This document shows, piece by piece, positions 34,745 through 45,411 of a DNA stretch of 64,000 nucleotides (the stretch's first letter is position 1; each line of letters begins with the position of its first letter). Location of the stretch: contig NC_092804.1 of NCBI RefSeq assembly GCF_040954645.1, positions 41,569,753-41,633,752 of the forward strand, read 5' to 3'. The translations under genes and the position numbers were made by a program. Under the pieces are notes generated by a model, which had not been told where the DNA came from, searched no databases, and worked only from the letters and a program-made list of their open reading frames with translations. Source of the stretch: Diabrotica undecimpunctata (lineage: Eukaryota; Arthropoda; Insecta; Coleoptera; Chrysomelidae).

Positions 34745-36345
34745 ATAAATAAATTGGCGAAAAATACCACGTTTTAATGACAGTACACTCGACTTACTTC
34801 AGCTTCTATCGCCTACTAATATTTCTTTAATTCCTAATCCAACGCCTCCGCCTGAGTTCTCACTAACTTTCATACAAAAGCCTTCCAAAAATAAATTAAG
34901 AAAATTCAAATCAACTGATTATGACTGTCAAAATATTAATCAAGAATCTTTCTCTATTATTAATAAACTCTACGAAGATGTTCCAGATCGTTTTTACTTC
35001 ACGTAACTCAACTTACTGCGTTCCTCGAAATCTCCTTTGGCACCAACGACCCTCTAACTGAAACCAGTAAATTTACCACTCACTTACCCTCCTTACCGAA
35101 ATATCTCTCCCTAATTTTTACTAAGATCAAAGAAAAGTCTTTAAAAAATCATATAAAATGTCTATTAAATAAAATTCAACTATACCTCTATTAAGATCAA
35201 AAAGATTTTACTGGACAACTGCTCACTGAAGATGGAAACACAAGTAACGCCTCCGTTCTTTCTCAATATCTATTCTGATACAAAGGAAGTGCAATGGATT
35301 TTATACTAGCTTAGAAAGAATTTAAAAGTATATTTCCTCTCACAATTTTAAATTAGAACCATCAAGCAAACTTAAAAACTTTAAAGTATATCATCATATC
35401 CGCACAAACTTCCGCATAACAGCAAGTGGTGGTACCTCAATATATGTGTTTAGTGATGTATACCCCTTTCTCCTACCTTTACCAACAAATTTAGAAGCTG
35501 TAGCGGTTACTGCTTGGTGTTAAAACTAAATTACCATTTTTAGCAAATAGATACCTCCTGACCACACCCTCAAAGAAGAATGGTTAAATAATTTAATATT
35601 GCAACTTTCCCTCAAGTAATTGGTGACTTTAATGCCCATAACTTAATAATTTTGGAGCCCATCCCGTAGTTTTGGTAAAGGCTAAGTTACAGAAAACGTT
35701 TTAAATTGATCTTTATGTTAAATATTGGATCCAAAACCCACTTTCATATTCATTTTCAGCCGTAGAAGCCTTTGTGATCTCAAAATTGTAGCGTCCCTGT
35801 TCTGGAAATTTTTTGATGGCCAAAAATTTACGTTTAAAACTAATATATTATTATCTTTCTTAGATATTACAGAGAATATAAACATTACTCTAAATATGCT
35901 TACCGAATGTTTACTTATTAAATACTTATACATCTCATTTACTCAAAAAAATGATACTCTGGTCGAACTTACATTGTAATAATGCCATCCGTTTATGCAA
36001 GAATATTTTAAATTAATATCGTCGAAATAAAACCCAGAATAATTTTCTTTTGCTCAAACAACTGAAGATAAAGCCAAATTCATTACTAAGCCAAGTAAAA
36101 GATCTTTATGGCAAAATTATACTTCTTTCCTAACACACAATGCAAAACACTTTCAACTACGGGAAAAAATTTTACAAATCCAAGGCAGCAAAAGTAACCT
36201 TAAGATTTGTCCCCTAATTTTCAACAGAACATTTTTGGATAGCATAAACTTACATAAACTAAATTTTGAATGTGGTCGTGTACTCCGCTGCTAGTCCCAA
36301 TGACATCCCTTATAACGTTTAAAAAAAATGTCTTCAATACATCTC
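34745..36345 (+). pseudogene. Jockey-like element: gag-like part, endonuclease and start of RT linker
   Basis: Fragments follow the order of a Jockey-clade element. A gag-like part at 34860-35200 includes LTAFLEISFGTNDPLTETSK. The endonuclease starts at about 35395 with NFRITASGGTSIYVFSDVYP and LPTNLEAVAVTAW, continues with IPPDHTLKEEWLNNLILQL and GDFNAH-like sequence near 35625, and ends with CDLKIVASLFWKFFDG near 35770. The linker upstream of RT is seen near 36070 as KAKFITKPSKRSLWQNYTSF. Frames change often and the RT itself is missing. No other Jockey copy here is an obvious continuation. Confidence 0.7.
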
Positions 36346-36529
36346 TCTCCAAACTCCTCGAAACTTATAATCTTATCTGGAGCACATATAAACTCACAAG
36401 ATATTTTGCGCAATCCTATAATCATTAAAATTGAAAATCTTTCATAACTCCTAAATTTTTCATTCGATTTCTCTCACTTTTACCCCCTGCAAACTTCTTA
36501 TAAAAATGATAAATAAAAGACTCATTTGG

Positions 36530-37840
36530 TTCCTTGAAAAGCATAAACAAACCTTCAGTGTCCAAGTGCTTTTAGTCAAGTTCCAATAAACAAACCGAAC
36601 AAGAAACTTTTAACGAAGACTTTTGTCGTGCATTAGTATCTTCTAATATACCGCTTTCAAAATTATCTAATGAAAACTGTAGTTCTTTTTTAAAAAATTA
36701 TTCCAAACAAAACATTCTCAGCGAACGAACTCTAAAGAGAAATAATGTCAATTTGTTATACTTCTGTTATCCACCACATAAAAGCTGAAATAGGTAATAA
36801 TTACTTTTACGTATATGTGGACGAGACCACTAACTCGTCAGGACTATACATTGGGCACTTATTGATTGGTGTACTTGCCAATGAATAAGTGATGAAACCT
36901 TTCCAAAATCGTATTTAATTTCCTGTAAGCAAGTGGAAAAAACCAATGATCTAACAATATCACGGTTTCTACAAGAAGTATTAGTAAACTTTTTTCTTCC
37001 TGCTGCTGTGCCTAATGATAAATTATTGCATATTTTATCTGATGCCGTATATATGGTGAAAGCAGGACAAAATTTAAAAATATTTTATGCAAACTTAAAA
37101 CATATCACTTGTTTAGCGCATGGAATAAACGGAGGAAGTAAGAAAAAAAATTCCACTAGTTAACAGTTTAATAGCGAGCGTCAAAAAGGTATTCCTGAAA
37201 TCACCTGTAAGAATACAATGTTACAGAGATATGCTTCCTGCTGTTCCACTGCCACCGCAACTCATTTTAACACGTTGGTGAACATGATTGGAAGCAGCTA
37301 ATTTCTATGCTGATCATTTTGTTAATTTAAAAAAAATAATTAACCTTTTAAAGGATGATAGTTGCCAATCTTTATTGGAAGCCAAGCAAGCCTTCCAAAA
37401 TAATATCCTCCAACAGCAAGTGTCATTCATAAAATCAAATTATAGTTTTGTCGAGAATACTATTACTCGATTAAAATCCTCCAAATTATCATTGTTAGAG
37501 AGTAGTTTTAATAAAAAAATTTGAGTCATTGTGTCAAAACGTTAAAGGTACTATTGGAAAAGAAATGTTTCAAAAATTTAAAGTAACCCTGGAAAAAAAT
37601 AGTGGTTACCAGGTTCTTTCTGAAGTGGTTCAAGTACTAACTGGGACATTTTTCGAACCACTTAATTTATAACCATCTATTAGAGTAAATTTGGAAAAGC
37701 CCCAGTTACATCAGTTGATGTCGAAAGAAGTTTTTCTATTTACAAATATATGTAATCAGATAGAAGCCATAAGTTTTTATTAGAAAATTTTAAACATTTG
37801 ATAATCTATTGTTACCACAATTCAAAATAATATTTATATG
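36530..37840 (+). pseudogene. hAT-superfamily transposase remnant
   Basis: Pieces in changing frames follow the order of a hAT transposase: QETFNEDFCRALVSSNIPLS near 36600; ILSERTLKRNNV; VYVDETTNSSGLYIGHLLIG near 36815, carrying the first catalytic Asp (DETTD-like, here DETTN); EKTNDLTISRFLQEVLVNFF (36936 on); LHILSDAVYMVKAGQNLKIF with the second Asp; HITCLAHGI; KKVFLKSPVRIQCYRDMLPA; and near the end APVTSVDVERSFSIYKYM, the C-terminal dimerisation segment. Stops are frequent. The N-terminal BED finger is only hinted at near 36535. Confidence 0.8.
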
Positions 37841-38010
37841 TTAAAATAATTGTATATGTTATGTATTTATAGTATTGTAAGTATTTTGCAGTAATGTTAA
37901 AATAATTGTATATGTTATGTATTTTGCAATAAATCTGCATATTTTTGCATAAAATACTGCATATTCATGCGCATATTTCATATTTTTTTATTTGCATATT
38001 TGCCTAAGTC
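37838..38010 (+). repeat. Probable terminal region of the hAT element, repeated GCATATT words
   Basis: A 28-base unit starting GTTAAAATAATTGTATATGT is duplicated (about 37838 and 37892). It is followed by several copies of GCATATT/TGCATAT between about 37937 and 38003. Subterminal short repeats of this kind are usual in hAT elements as transposase binding sites. The opposite end was not found. Confidence 0.4.
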
Positions 38011-38808
38011 TAATGGTAACATTACCATTACCTCTACCAACTCGTTCAAAAGCAGTTTTGACCGTTTTATATTGTAGTTAAAATATTGTTTTTCTTTTAA
38101 ACCAAAAATTGTAATTTTGTAATTTTGTAATTTATTGTTAGGTTAGTAATGAAATTTCTTTATTTTTGGACATAATGGGGACTTGTCCCTCTGCGTTTGC
38201 TTATTTATAATAATAATACTAATAATAACCTATAATTAAATGGCCACTGGCTAATTACATGGCCACCTTAAACTCAATTATGGCAAATGCTATAAATTAT
38301 GTAGAAACCAGCGGCATACAGCACGACAACTAAAGCTACGGAATAAGCAAGCTGCATAAATCGATAAATATAGAAGCACAGGTAACGACATTAGCAGCCA
38401 AACGGACATCAATAGCTTACTATTGTATACCGAACAAAAGCTGCAAACACAAATTTATAATAAGACGTAAAGGATGGGCTTGCATGATACATAAGTAGAG
38501 CATAGAATTATTCGGTAATATTTTACCAACGAGGCTATACCCTTAACTAAACATAATTAAAGGAAATTCTCGTATAGAAATTATAAATTAACAAAATATA
38601 AAAATGAGAGTTACTCATTGAAACTACAAAAATTTATATACTTATCGTTCAGATCCATCACTCACAGATGTAGACTATATTTTTTACGATATAAGATATA
38701 ACTAAAAATACTCCAGTATTTTTGTAGAAATTTTTATAAAATAATAAATAGAAATAAAATCTCGTACTAAAAATGTCTTGCAATTTAAATACATAATACT
38801 TTTTTGTA

Positions 38809-39960
38809 CTACAAAGAGGCGTCCGACGGGGCTGTGTCATGTCTCCATTGCTCTTTAACTTGTACTCTGAATGCAATTTCAAACAAGCACTAGACGGCGT
38901 CGAAATTGGTATAAAAATAAACGGTAAATATACTCGTATTAACAATATCACACACCAGAGAGAACACAAAACACCAAAGAGAAAACACTACAAAAAACAA
39001 CAATAACAACGCACAAAGAAGATAGTTCGTAGCTCAAAAAACAATCTCGTGGACAATAGCAACGTACAGCGTGGGCCCAATTGCCTTAATTGGACAAACT
39101 TTATATTGTCATTTTGTCATATATTTGCATGTATTTTTCAATATTATAGTATAGACATTGTACTAATTAAGATTTTTATATTTCAAAAAAAATCAAAAAA
39201 ACACAAAAAACGGCCTCGGCCACCAAAAAAATTAAAAAATACTAACAAAATCCGGCGCAAGCCAACAAAAAAAAAGTAACAAAAACCACAAAACTCGGGC
39301 ACGTAGGGCCCAACCACTTGAGCACCAAGTCTCCGAACTTAGCCTAGCTCAGAGCGGAGACTTGAGGCCCAAGTAAGCAATTTTTAGTTCGCGGATAAGC
39401 CACATTAAAATAACAGGATCATAGTGACAATGCGCTGTCATGACCTTGATTTCGGTTAGGACACCATGTTGGAGTTCTATTACGCAGGACTTCCACATGA
39501 AGAGCATTTGGCTGATAGTTGTGCCCCTATCGCACATCACATCAGAGTGCTATAGGGGGGAAAGGGATGGTCTGGAACATTGGAGCGCGGTGAAGTGACT
39601 CCTGTTTTTACTCGAGTTAATACACCTCGCTCCAATGAATTGTTATACCCGAACGTAATTCTTAGGGGTGAACATGTCTCACAGGTTGGGTTTAATTAAA
39701 TTGCTTGCTTGCTTGCTTGCTAGCTTAACAATATCAGGCATGCAGACGATACCGGTCTGGTAGCAGAAAAAATGGAAGACTTACAAAATATACTAGACAG
39801 AGTTAATAATGAAAGTGAAGCAATGGGACTAACAATAAATCATCAAAAACCTAAAGTAATGGTGAACAGCACAACCGATAAAAATTGTCGCATTGACCTA
39901 TTTAAATAACACTTATTTAGAACAAGTTCATAAATTCAGATACTTAGGAGTAGTACTATA
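38809..39960 (+). pseudogene. RTE RT fragment interrupted by a 774-bp insertion
   Basis: The first part (38809-38950) reads RGVRRGCVMSPLLFNLYSEC, then GVEIGIKINGK; the second (39725 on) reads NNIRHADDTGLVAEKMEDLQ, with HADD in place of YADD, then ESEAMGLTINHQKPKVMV. Together they form the RT palm region of an RTE, split by the insertion at 38951-39724. The frame decays after about 39900. Confidence 0.8.
38951..39724 (+). mobile_element. 774-bp non-coding retroelement with (TTGC)n tail and 12-bp target duplication
   Basis: TTAACAATATCA occurs at both sides (38939-38950 and 39725-39736), and the RT frame reads through once the insert is ignored. The insert begins with an A/C-rich segment, has a more even composition from 39290 on, and ends with GCTTGCTTGCTTGCTTGC then TAGC. 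A simple-repeat tail plus target duplication indicates mobilisation by a non-LTR retrotransposon. No protein is recognisable, so it is a SINE or a non-autonomous, 5'-truncated LINE. Confidence 0.75.
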
Positions 39961-40009
39961 AACTAATACTAGTACTCTTACATAGACCACATACTGAGAA
40001 ATGGCAAAT

Positions 40010-41420
40010 ATAATCTTCTAAAGCTGGCGCCGTTTCTTGCATCCTAATTTCCAGCGTTTTCAGTCGAAGCAATCTTCAGTTTTTAAATCTCTGGCGGTCA
40101 TTGCATCTTCGACATCTTCTCTCCTGACCGTCTTAGTCTACCTCGTTTCCTTCTAGTGAGCGGTGTCTATTTTTCTATCTTTTTTGGTCATCCATTTTTA
40201 GGCATTCTCTGCAGGTGTCCATACCAGTTTAGTTTTTTGGCTTCGATAGTATCTATTATGTCTAAGTCAATTTTTATTTCTCTCCTAATGTCTGCGTTCC
40301 TCACCCTATCAAGTCTAGTGTGCCGGCAACATCGTCTCTAATAGTCCATTGTCGTTGCCTTAATTTTTGATTTGTTTTTTTTTATTGATTTCCCAAAGTT
40401 CGGCGCCGTGCAACTTAATACTTTATTTTATTGTTTTATGTCATACTAGTTTATTATTGTGTTTTTATTGCTTAGTTACCAACTACGTAATAGTGTACTT
40501 TATGCACGCGCGGGCATAAAGTGTACTTTATAGCCCGCACGCATGTGTTCTACATGGTTTTCTGACATCCAGTGCTGTAATTTTTCATATTTCTGGTCAT
40601 AGGCATCTCTCGACTTATGTGGTAGTAACTTTGGCGTTGCTTTTTCCGCTTTTTTTTTAAATTTGGTTAGGGATCTCAAAAATATCTGGCATTTTCACTT
40701 TTGTAGTCTGACACGTTTGACAGTATTTCTGTAGCGTAGCAACATAACAGGGACGATAGAATGTCTACTAATAAATATATTGTCAAAATGAAATCGAATT
40801 TTCAGAATTTTTAGAACCTATTTATTTGTAGATGCAAATGACATCAAAGTTTGTATGCACCGCGGGTATTAATAGATGTATATACCCTAGGGCGACTTAC
40901 AAACCCTCGGGCCAGAGCCCCTCGGGTTTGTAACATCGTCGCCCGCTGGGCATAAACATCTATTTATTACCCGTGGTACATAAATAACTGTTATAAATTC
41001 TTCTTGGATTTTCTTTTGTTATTTTATTATTCCACAATAGTCCATGTAGCTGTCTAGTGGCTACTCTTGCTTGTCCAATCCTAGAATGTATTTTTTCGAT
41101 ACTCCCTGCTTTTGATGTCATTTGGACTCCCAAGTATTTGAAGGTTTCAGTTGATTTTATAGTTCCCATTTCAATTTTTAGGCTATCTGATTTTTCTCCT
41201 GTAACTAAATACTCGGTTTTTTTATATTATTTGTAAGGCCCCACTTGGTGTACTACTCCTTCAGTTTTCTAAGCATATAGTCTATATGGCTCTCGTGTTC
41301 AGCTAGAATGGCTTGGTAGTCAGCAAAGTGTGTCGTGTACAATTTCTCGTCTTCGATTGGAATGCCCATATTGCAGCATTTTCTTCTTCACACTGAGAGC
41401 ACCCCATTCAGATATGAAGA
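40010..41420 (-). pseudogene. RTE-like element, C-terminal half, interrupted near 40430-40980
   Basis: From 41420 on the minus strand: YTKWGLTNNI, EYLVTGEKSDSLKIEMG, TFKYLGVQMTSKAGSIEKIH, RQLHGLLWNNKITKENPRRI up to 40985; then an interruption; then LHGAELWEINKKKQIK from about 40420, YRSQKT/LNWYGHLQRMPKNGWPKK and TRRKRGRLRRSGE near 40130. This is an RTE-type C-terminus of a subfamily different from the FEMWCYRRML type. Stops are common. Confidence 0.72.
40430..40980. mobile_element. Insertion with palindromic segments inside the RTE remnant
   Basis: The sequence separating the two halves of the RTE frame contains two strong palindromes. One is at 40510-40538 (GCGGGC...GCCCGC around ATAAAGT/ACTTTAT). 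The other is at about 40857-40980, where ACCGCGGGTATTAATAGATG faces CATCTATTTATTACCCGTGG with an inner pair ACAAACCC...GGGTTTGT. It is non-coding, probably one or two fold-back MITEs. Target duplications could not be fixed. Confidence 0.5.
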
Positions 41421-41429
41421 GTGTAGGTT

Positions 41430-42370
41430 AGATGCTACTTAAATCAATTAAACTACACGTTCCCAGAATGCTGTTTCCCCCAATCGTCCCCAATTCCTCC
41501 ATGGCAAATAAAGAACCCTCAGCGCCTAACTTACCTCATTTCTTTCAACAAATATTCAACAAACCCACAATTTGTATATATACATTTTGTATATACACAG
41601 ATGCGTCTAAATCAAATGAAGGTACTGGTTCTGCAGTTATAAACTCAACATCGACAAATCAATACAAACTCCCTTCAGAGTACTCCATTTACTCTGCTGT
41701 TGCTATTAACGCATCCAATAATACCAATTATGTTAAACTCACAGACTCTCAGTTCCGTACATTCAATTCAGTATGTCTACCCAACTAATGCTTTGGTCAT
41801 CAAGATAAAACAAGAAGTTCATACCGCTCAACTAAATGGAAAAAATATTATGTTCTTCTGGGTACCATCCCATATTGGAATTCAAGGAAATGAAGAGATA
41901 GACAACGCTGCAAAAGAAGCTGCAACTAGTGATAGTGCGGAGTGTGCAGAAACATTTACGAGTGTGGACGTGAATGTGGGAAGAAAAGTGGAAAGTGTCA
42001 TCGACCAAGCTACGTAATAGTAAAAAATCGATAAAACCCTGGTCCACATCACCAAGCCACAACAAGTCGGAGAGACCAGGTAATATTAACGCGACTCCGG
42101 CTGGGTCATACGCGATTAACTAATAGCCATGTGTTTTCCAACAAACAAGAACCAAGATGTGACAATTGTCAAGAAAAGGTAACAATCGAACATATAGGAG
42201 AAATGTCCAGCATTAACGCCAAAGCCCATGTTATACAATATACCCAAGAAACTAATTGATATTTTAGGTCTACAGTGCAATATATCAAACCTAAAAAGTT
42301 TCTAAACTTTAACACTAGCATTCTAAACGCTAGATAAACGTAATACAAATTATTGTTTGCTACTATTGTT
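41430..42370 (+). pseudogene. Jockey-like RNase H and C-terminal region
   Basis: IYTDASKSNEGTGSAV (41596 on) carries the first RNase H Asp; YSIYSAVAI has Ala where the catalytic Glu of AEA is usual; KLTDSQ precedes the third Asp region. After a frame change, PTNALVIKIKQEVHT and FFWVPSHIGIQGNEEIDNAA contain the His and last Asp. A decayed tail reads INRLRLGHT-like near 42090 and CDNCQEKVTIEHI near 42160, a CCHC-like zinc knuckle typical of Jockey elements. The upstream RT is missing. Confidence 0.75.
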
Positions 42371-42384
42371 TCGCTAATAGCCAA

Positions 42385-42486
42385 GTAAATTACTATTTAA
42401 ATGGGAATAAGCCACAATTAAAGTTTAAAGTACGTTTATTGACGTTTCAATTTTCACTTTGGAAATCGTTCTCAAAATACAAACAT
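42385..42486 (-). repeat. About 100-bp dispersed repeat with a hammerhead-like fold, copy 2
   Basis: Same sequence as 24374-24475 with a few changes. On the minus strand TTGAGAAC and GAAACGTC are kept, but the stem II partner reads GAAAATT, creating one C-A mismatch. It abuts the Jockey-like 3' end on one side and the inverted-repeat element on the other. Confidence 0.5.
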
Positions 42487-42492
42487 TAGTAA

Positions 42493-43090
42493 ATTAAACA
42501 AATTTTGTTTTTTTGTTACTTGGTGAAAAATTCTTCTAATAATTTAATTTTAACTGACTCGTTTATATTGACAATTCAGACATACATTATACATTTTAAA
42601 GTAGACGATAAAATGATATTGCCAATATTGTTGAGTTGCGTTCCTGGGACGACTTTACTTGTAAGATAGTTCATTCGATTACATGAAAGCAACTTTAACT
42701 TGAGAATATCCGTCAGAAAAAATCATAGCATGTAATTCGTCTTTAAAAACACAAACACATGCCATGATGAGGGTAAAAAAACTCCTGTTAGTGATTCCAT
42801 AGTAAATTATGAGGGAAACACCAGGAAAAAAACCTCTTAATACTATCCCGACATGGCAAGTATTTGGTCGTGCATTTAGTTCATTTCAATAAACACCAAA
42901 TTCTGATTTTATATTTTTGTTATTTAAAAAACATAAATGATGTATCCTCTATATGTTAGCAATTTACTAATACTGGTATTTTCCTTTTAATAACATCCTC
43001 TTTTAATATGGGTAACCAGATCCTACTACATTCTGCCAAGGAATTTGCGACACAATTGGTCTCATTTAGCATAATTAGAGTCGCTCCTTT
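42493..43090 (+). mobile_element. Non-coding element, single-arm copy of the fold-back family at 50933-51724
   Basis: Blocks such as CTTGGTGAAAAATTCTTCTA, TGATATTGCCAATATTG and GGAATTTGCGACACAATTGG recur in reverse orientation at 51165-51724. The first 180 bases also recur in the same orientation at 50933-51150. The second inverted arm is absent here. No protein is encoded. Confidence 0.6.
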
Positions 43091-43178
43091 GATTTTTCTC
43101 TTTTTACCATCCATTTCTTTTGGGACTATATTTGAATCATTCCATTGAACCCTATGTTCATTATCCCATGCGTGTTTA

Positions 43179-43217
43179 CATATTTGAGATCTATCAAGTA
43201 GATAGATCTCAAATATG
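43179..43217. repeat. Perfect 17-bp palindrome with 5-base loop
   Basis: CATATTTGAGATCTATC (43179-43195) and its exact reverse complement (43201-43217) flank AAGTA. It lies between the 42493-43090 element and the minus-strand RTE fragment. It could be a target-site or insertion junction, or a hairpin. No second copy was found in the window. Confidence 0.8.
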
Positions 43218-43349
43218 GTAAGTCAAGTCATTTATAGAATAAGACGAAGACACACGCCAGTAATTCCCGCAATACTTGTGGGCTGTGTTTTAATAATTGC
43301 TTCGATACTTCGTCTTCCTGTACTGTTATTTCATCATCTTCATCGTATT

Positions 43350-44700
43350 TCACTTAATTTGTTGTGCAATGGTGTTTTGCGATCTTGTTTTAGTCAAAAG
43401 TTGTGAGTAATGTTTGATCCAAGATATTTCTTCTATTAAATCTATTCTACTCACTTCTTTTCTATTTGTTATCAGGTTTTTTACCGTTTTCCATGCTTCT
43501 CTTAATCTTGTTGACCCTATATATTTGCTGTGCTCTTCGCATTTACCTTCCCAGGAAACATTTTTTGCTTTAGTTACTAGATTTTTTACTTTTCTGTTTG
43601 ATCTTGCATATGTTCGTCTATCACCTGGGTCATTTGTTTGCAGCCACTTCTGATATGCTTGTTTCTTGTACTGCATTAGTGATGTCATTTGTCAACACAA
43701 TGGAGTACCGTTTTTGTTCTTTTGGATCGTGCCGAGTGCTTCATTGATTTTATTTAATATCTAATCCTATGGTTGGTATTCTGGACTAAAGAGGTAGATC
43801 AGGTTTGCTTATTTTTGGCTAAACCCTAACTTATACAAAAATGATGTTAAGTCGTTTTGCAGTGCATCAATATTGTATTTGGGTGCATTTATTTTCAGTG
43901 GTTTTCATTGTGCTGGTGGTTGTCATTTCCATGTAGCGGTTGCATTGGATACTGTAGGTAATATTTTGATCTTACCATATAGTGGTCAGTTCCGCACTAC
44001 GGTCATCTTAACACTCTTACGTCTTCTACTGGTATGTGTGTTTCTTGTATTGAGATAACACAGTTTATAATTGACGTGGTCTTTCTCGTTAGTTGGACCC
44101 AGGTATGCTTATGTATCTTTTATGATGGTAGAATCCGTTTAGGATTTTTAACGAGTGCTGTTCGCAGAATTGGATTAAATGTTCCTCATTTTCATTTATT
44201 TTTGCATCTTCGTATTTACCCACGACTTTGTCATTTGTTTTTCTTTTCTGTCCAAGCATTAAAATCTTCCAACAGTACAATTTCTTTGCGGCAATTTACA
44301 TTTTCAATGAGTTCTGATAAAGTTTCGTAGAACATTTATTTATCTGTTTTTGATGAACTTTCTTATAGCTCATATATTACAGTGATCTCGAGATTGTACC
44401 ATTTTCGCGTAATAGGTACTCTAATAATTCTCTCATTGATTTGATTTCAGTTTTTCAGGTTTTACTTTTAAGTCTTTTTATTAATATTGATACCCCTGCT
44501 TGTGCTCTCTTGTCTTTCTCTACTCCACTATTAATAAGAAAAAACCTCCAATGTCTTCGCTACCTTGGCCTTTTGTCTTTACTTCGGTATAAACTGTGAT
44601 ATCTGATTTTATTTTTTTTTACTTCTGCTACGACTTCATTTGACTTGAGTCTCCACCACTTGATATTCCATATATTTATATTCAAAGTCCTTATTCGTTT
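43350..44700 (-). pseudogene. Non-LTR element: endonuclease and endonuclease-RT linker
   Basis: On the minus strand, pieces near 44580-44480 read HSLYRSKDKRPR and SRERQESTSRGI-like sequence, corresponding to VEKxKRAQAG of the endonuclease. KILMLGQK (44270 region, where GDFNAR is usual), VGKYEDAKINENEEHLIQFC and SLKILNGFYHHK follow, then TDHY-like decay. The clean 112-codon frame 43688-43350 (KKQAYQKWLQTNDPGDRRTY, NLVTKAKNVSWEGKCEE, REAWKTVKNLITNRKEVSRI) is the linker preceding RT. RT itself is missing. The family is RTE-like but different from the FEMWCYRRML group. Confidence 0.65.
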
Positions 44701-44904
44701 GCTACGTCGTCTTTGTTTTTTCCCGTCCGTGTTCCGAAGCTGGATTTTAGAATTTTTGCAGTAGATTTTTTTACAGGTGATGAGGAGCAGGCTCTACGCC
44801 CCAACCCTCTACCAGGAGGACCAGGATTTTCTGTTAGAGTTTTCTCCCTTACTCAAGAGTACTTATTTCACTCAAGACAAGTTGAAAATGGCTGAAATGT
44901 GAAA

Positions 44905-45258
44905 GCCCTTATGATCCGCCAGGTGCGTTTAATAAGCTTATGAGTATTAATACACTTTATGTTCTCTTTAATAGACTTTATGGCTCGTCTAGCATGCCAT
45001 AGCATGGAAGATAGTGTGCACGTCAGTTTTACAATGTAGACACCCCAACTCCATGGCCTGACCATTACGAATAGTACTTGAAGGGAAGATATAAGGCCTA
45101 TGAGAAATAGGCACAAGAGTTATGTCATGGCTTCGCAATATCAGAACTTATACGGGACGATCGTTTAACGATTACTAAGAGTGGCGCAGAAGAGGAAACA
45201 TTTTGATGTAGTAATCGCAAATCTCCAGTAATGGAGTATACCAAAAGAAGAAGAAGAT
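44905..45258 (+). repeat. Probable RTE-like 3' end with GAA-rich tail
   Basis: The segment ends in AAAAGAAGAAGAAGATA at about 45242-45258 after TCTCCAGTAATGGAGTATAC, the kind of tail seen on the RTE copies here. No coding part of sufficient quality precedes it, so the assignment rests on the tail. Confidence 0.3.
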
Positions 45259-45411
45259 ACTTTTTTGTATAATATTAATAAAAAAAATGGTAATGGAAAA
45301 AAATGATAAATTGTTGAACGCCATTTTACAATCTAATAGAGCTGAGAAATTGGAAAACGTAAAATTGTGAAGAGATTAACAACCCACCACAGATCTTGTA
45401 TACAGATTTTG

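Noticed and set aside
44713..45116. Short ORFs on both strands near 44.9 kb as genes
   Set aside because: No domain, and the interval ends in a GAA-rich tail typical of a retroelement 3' end.
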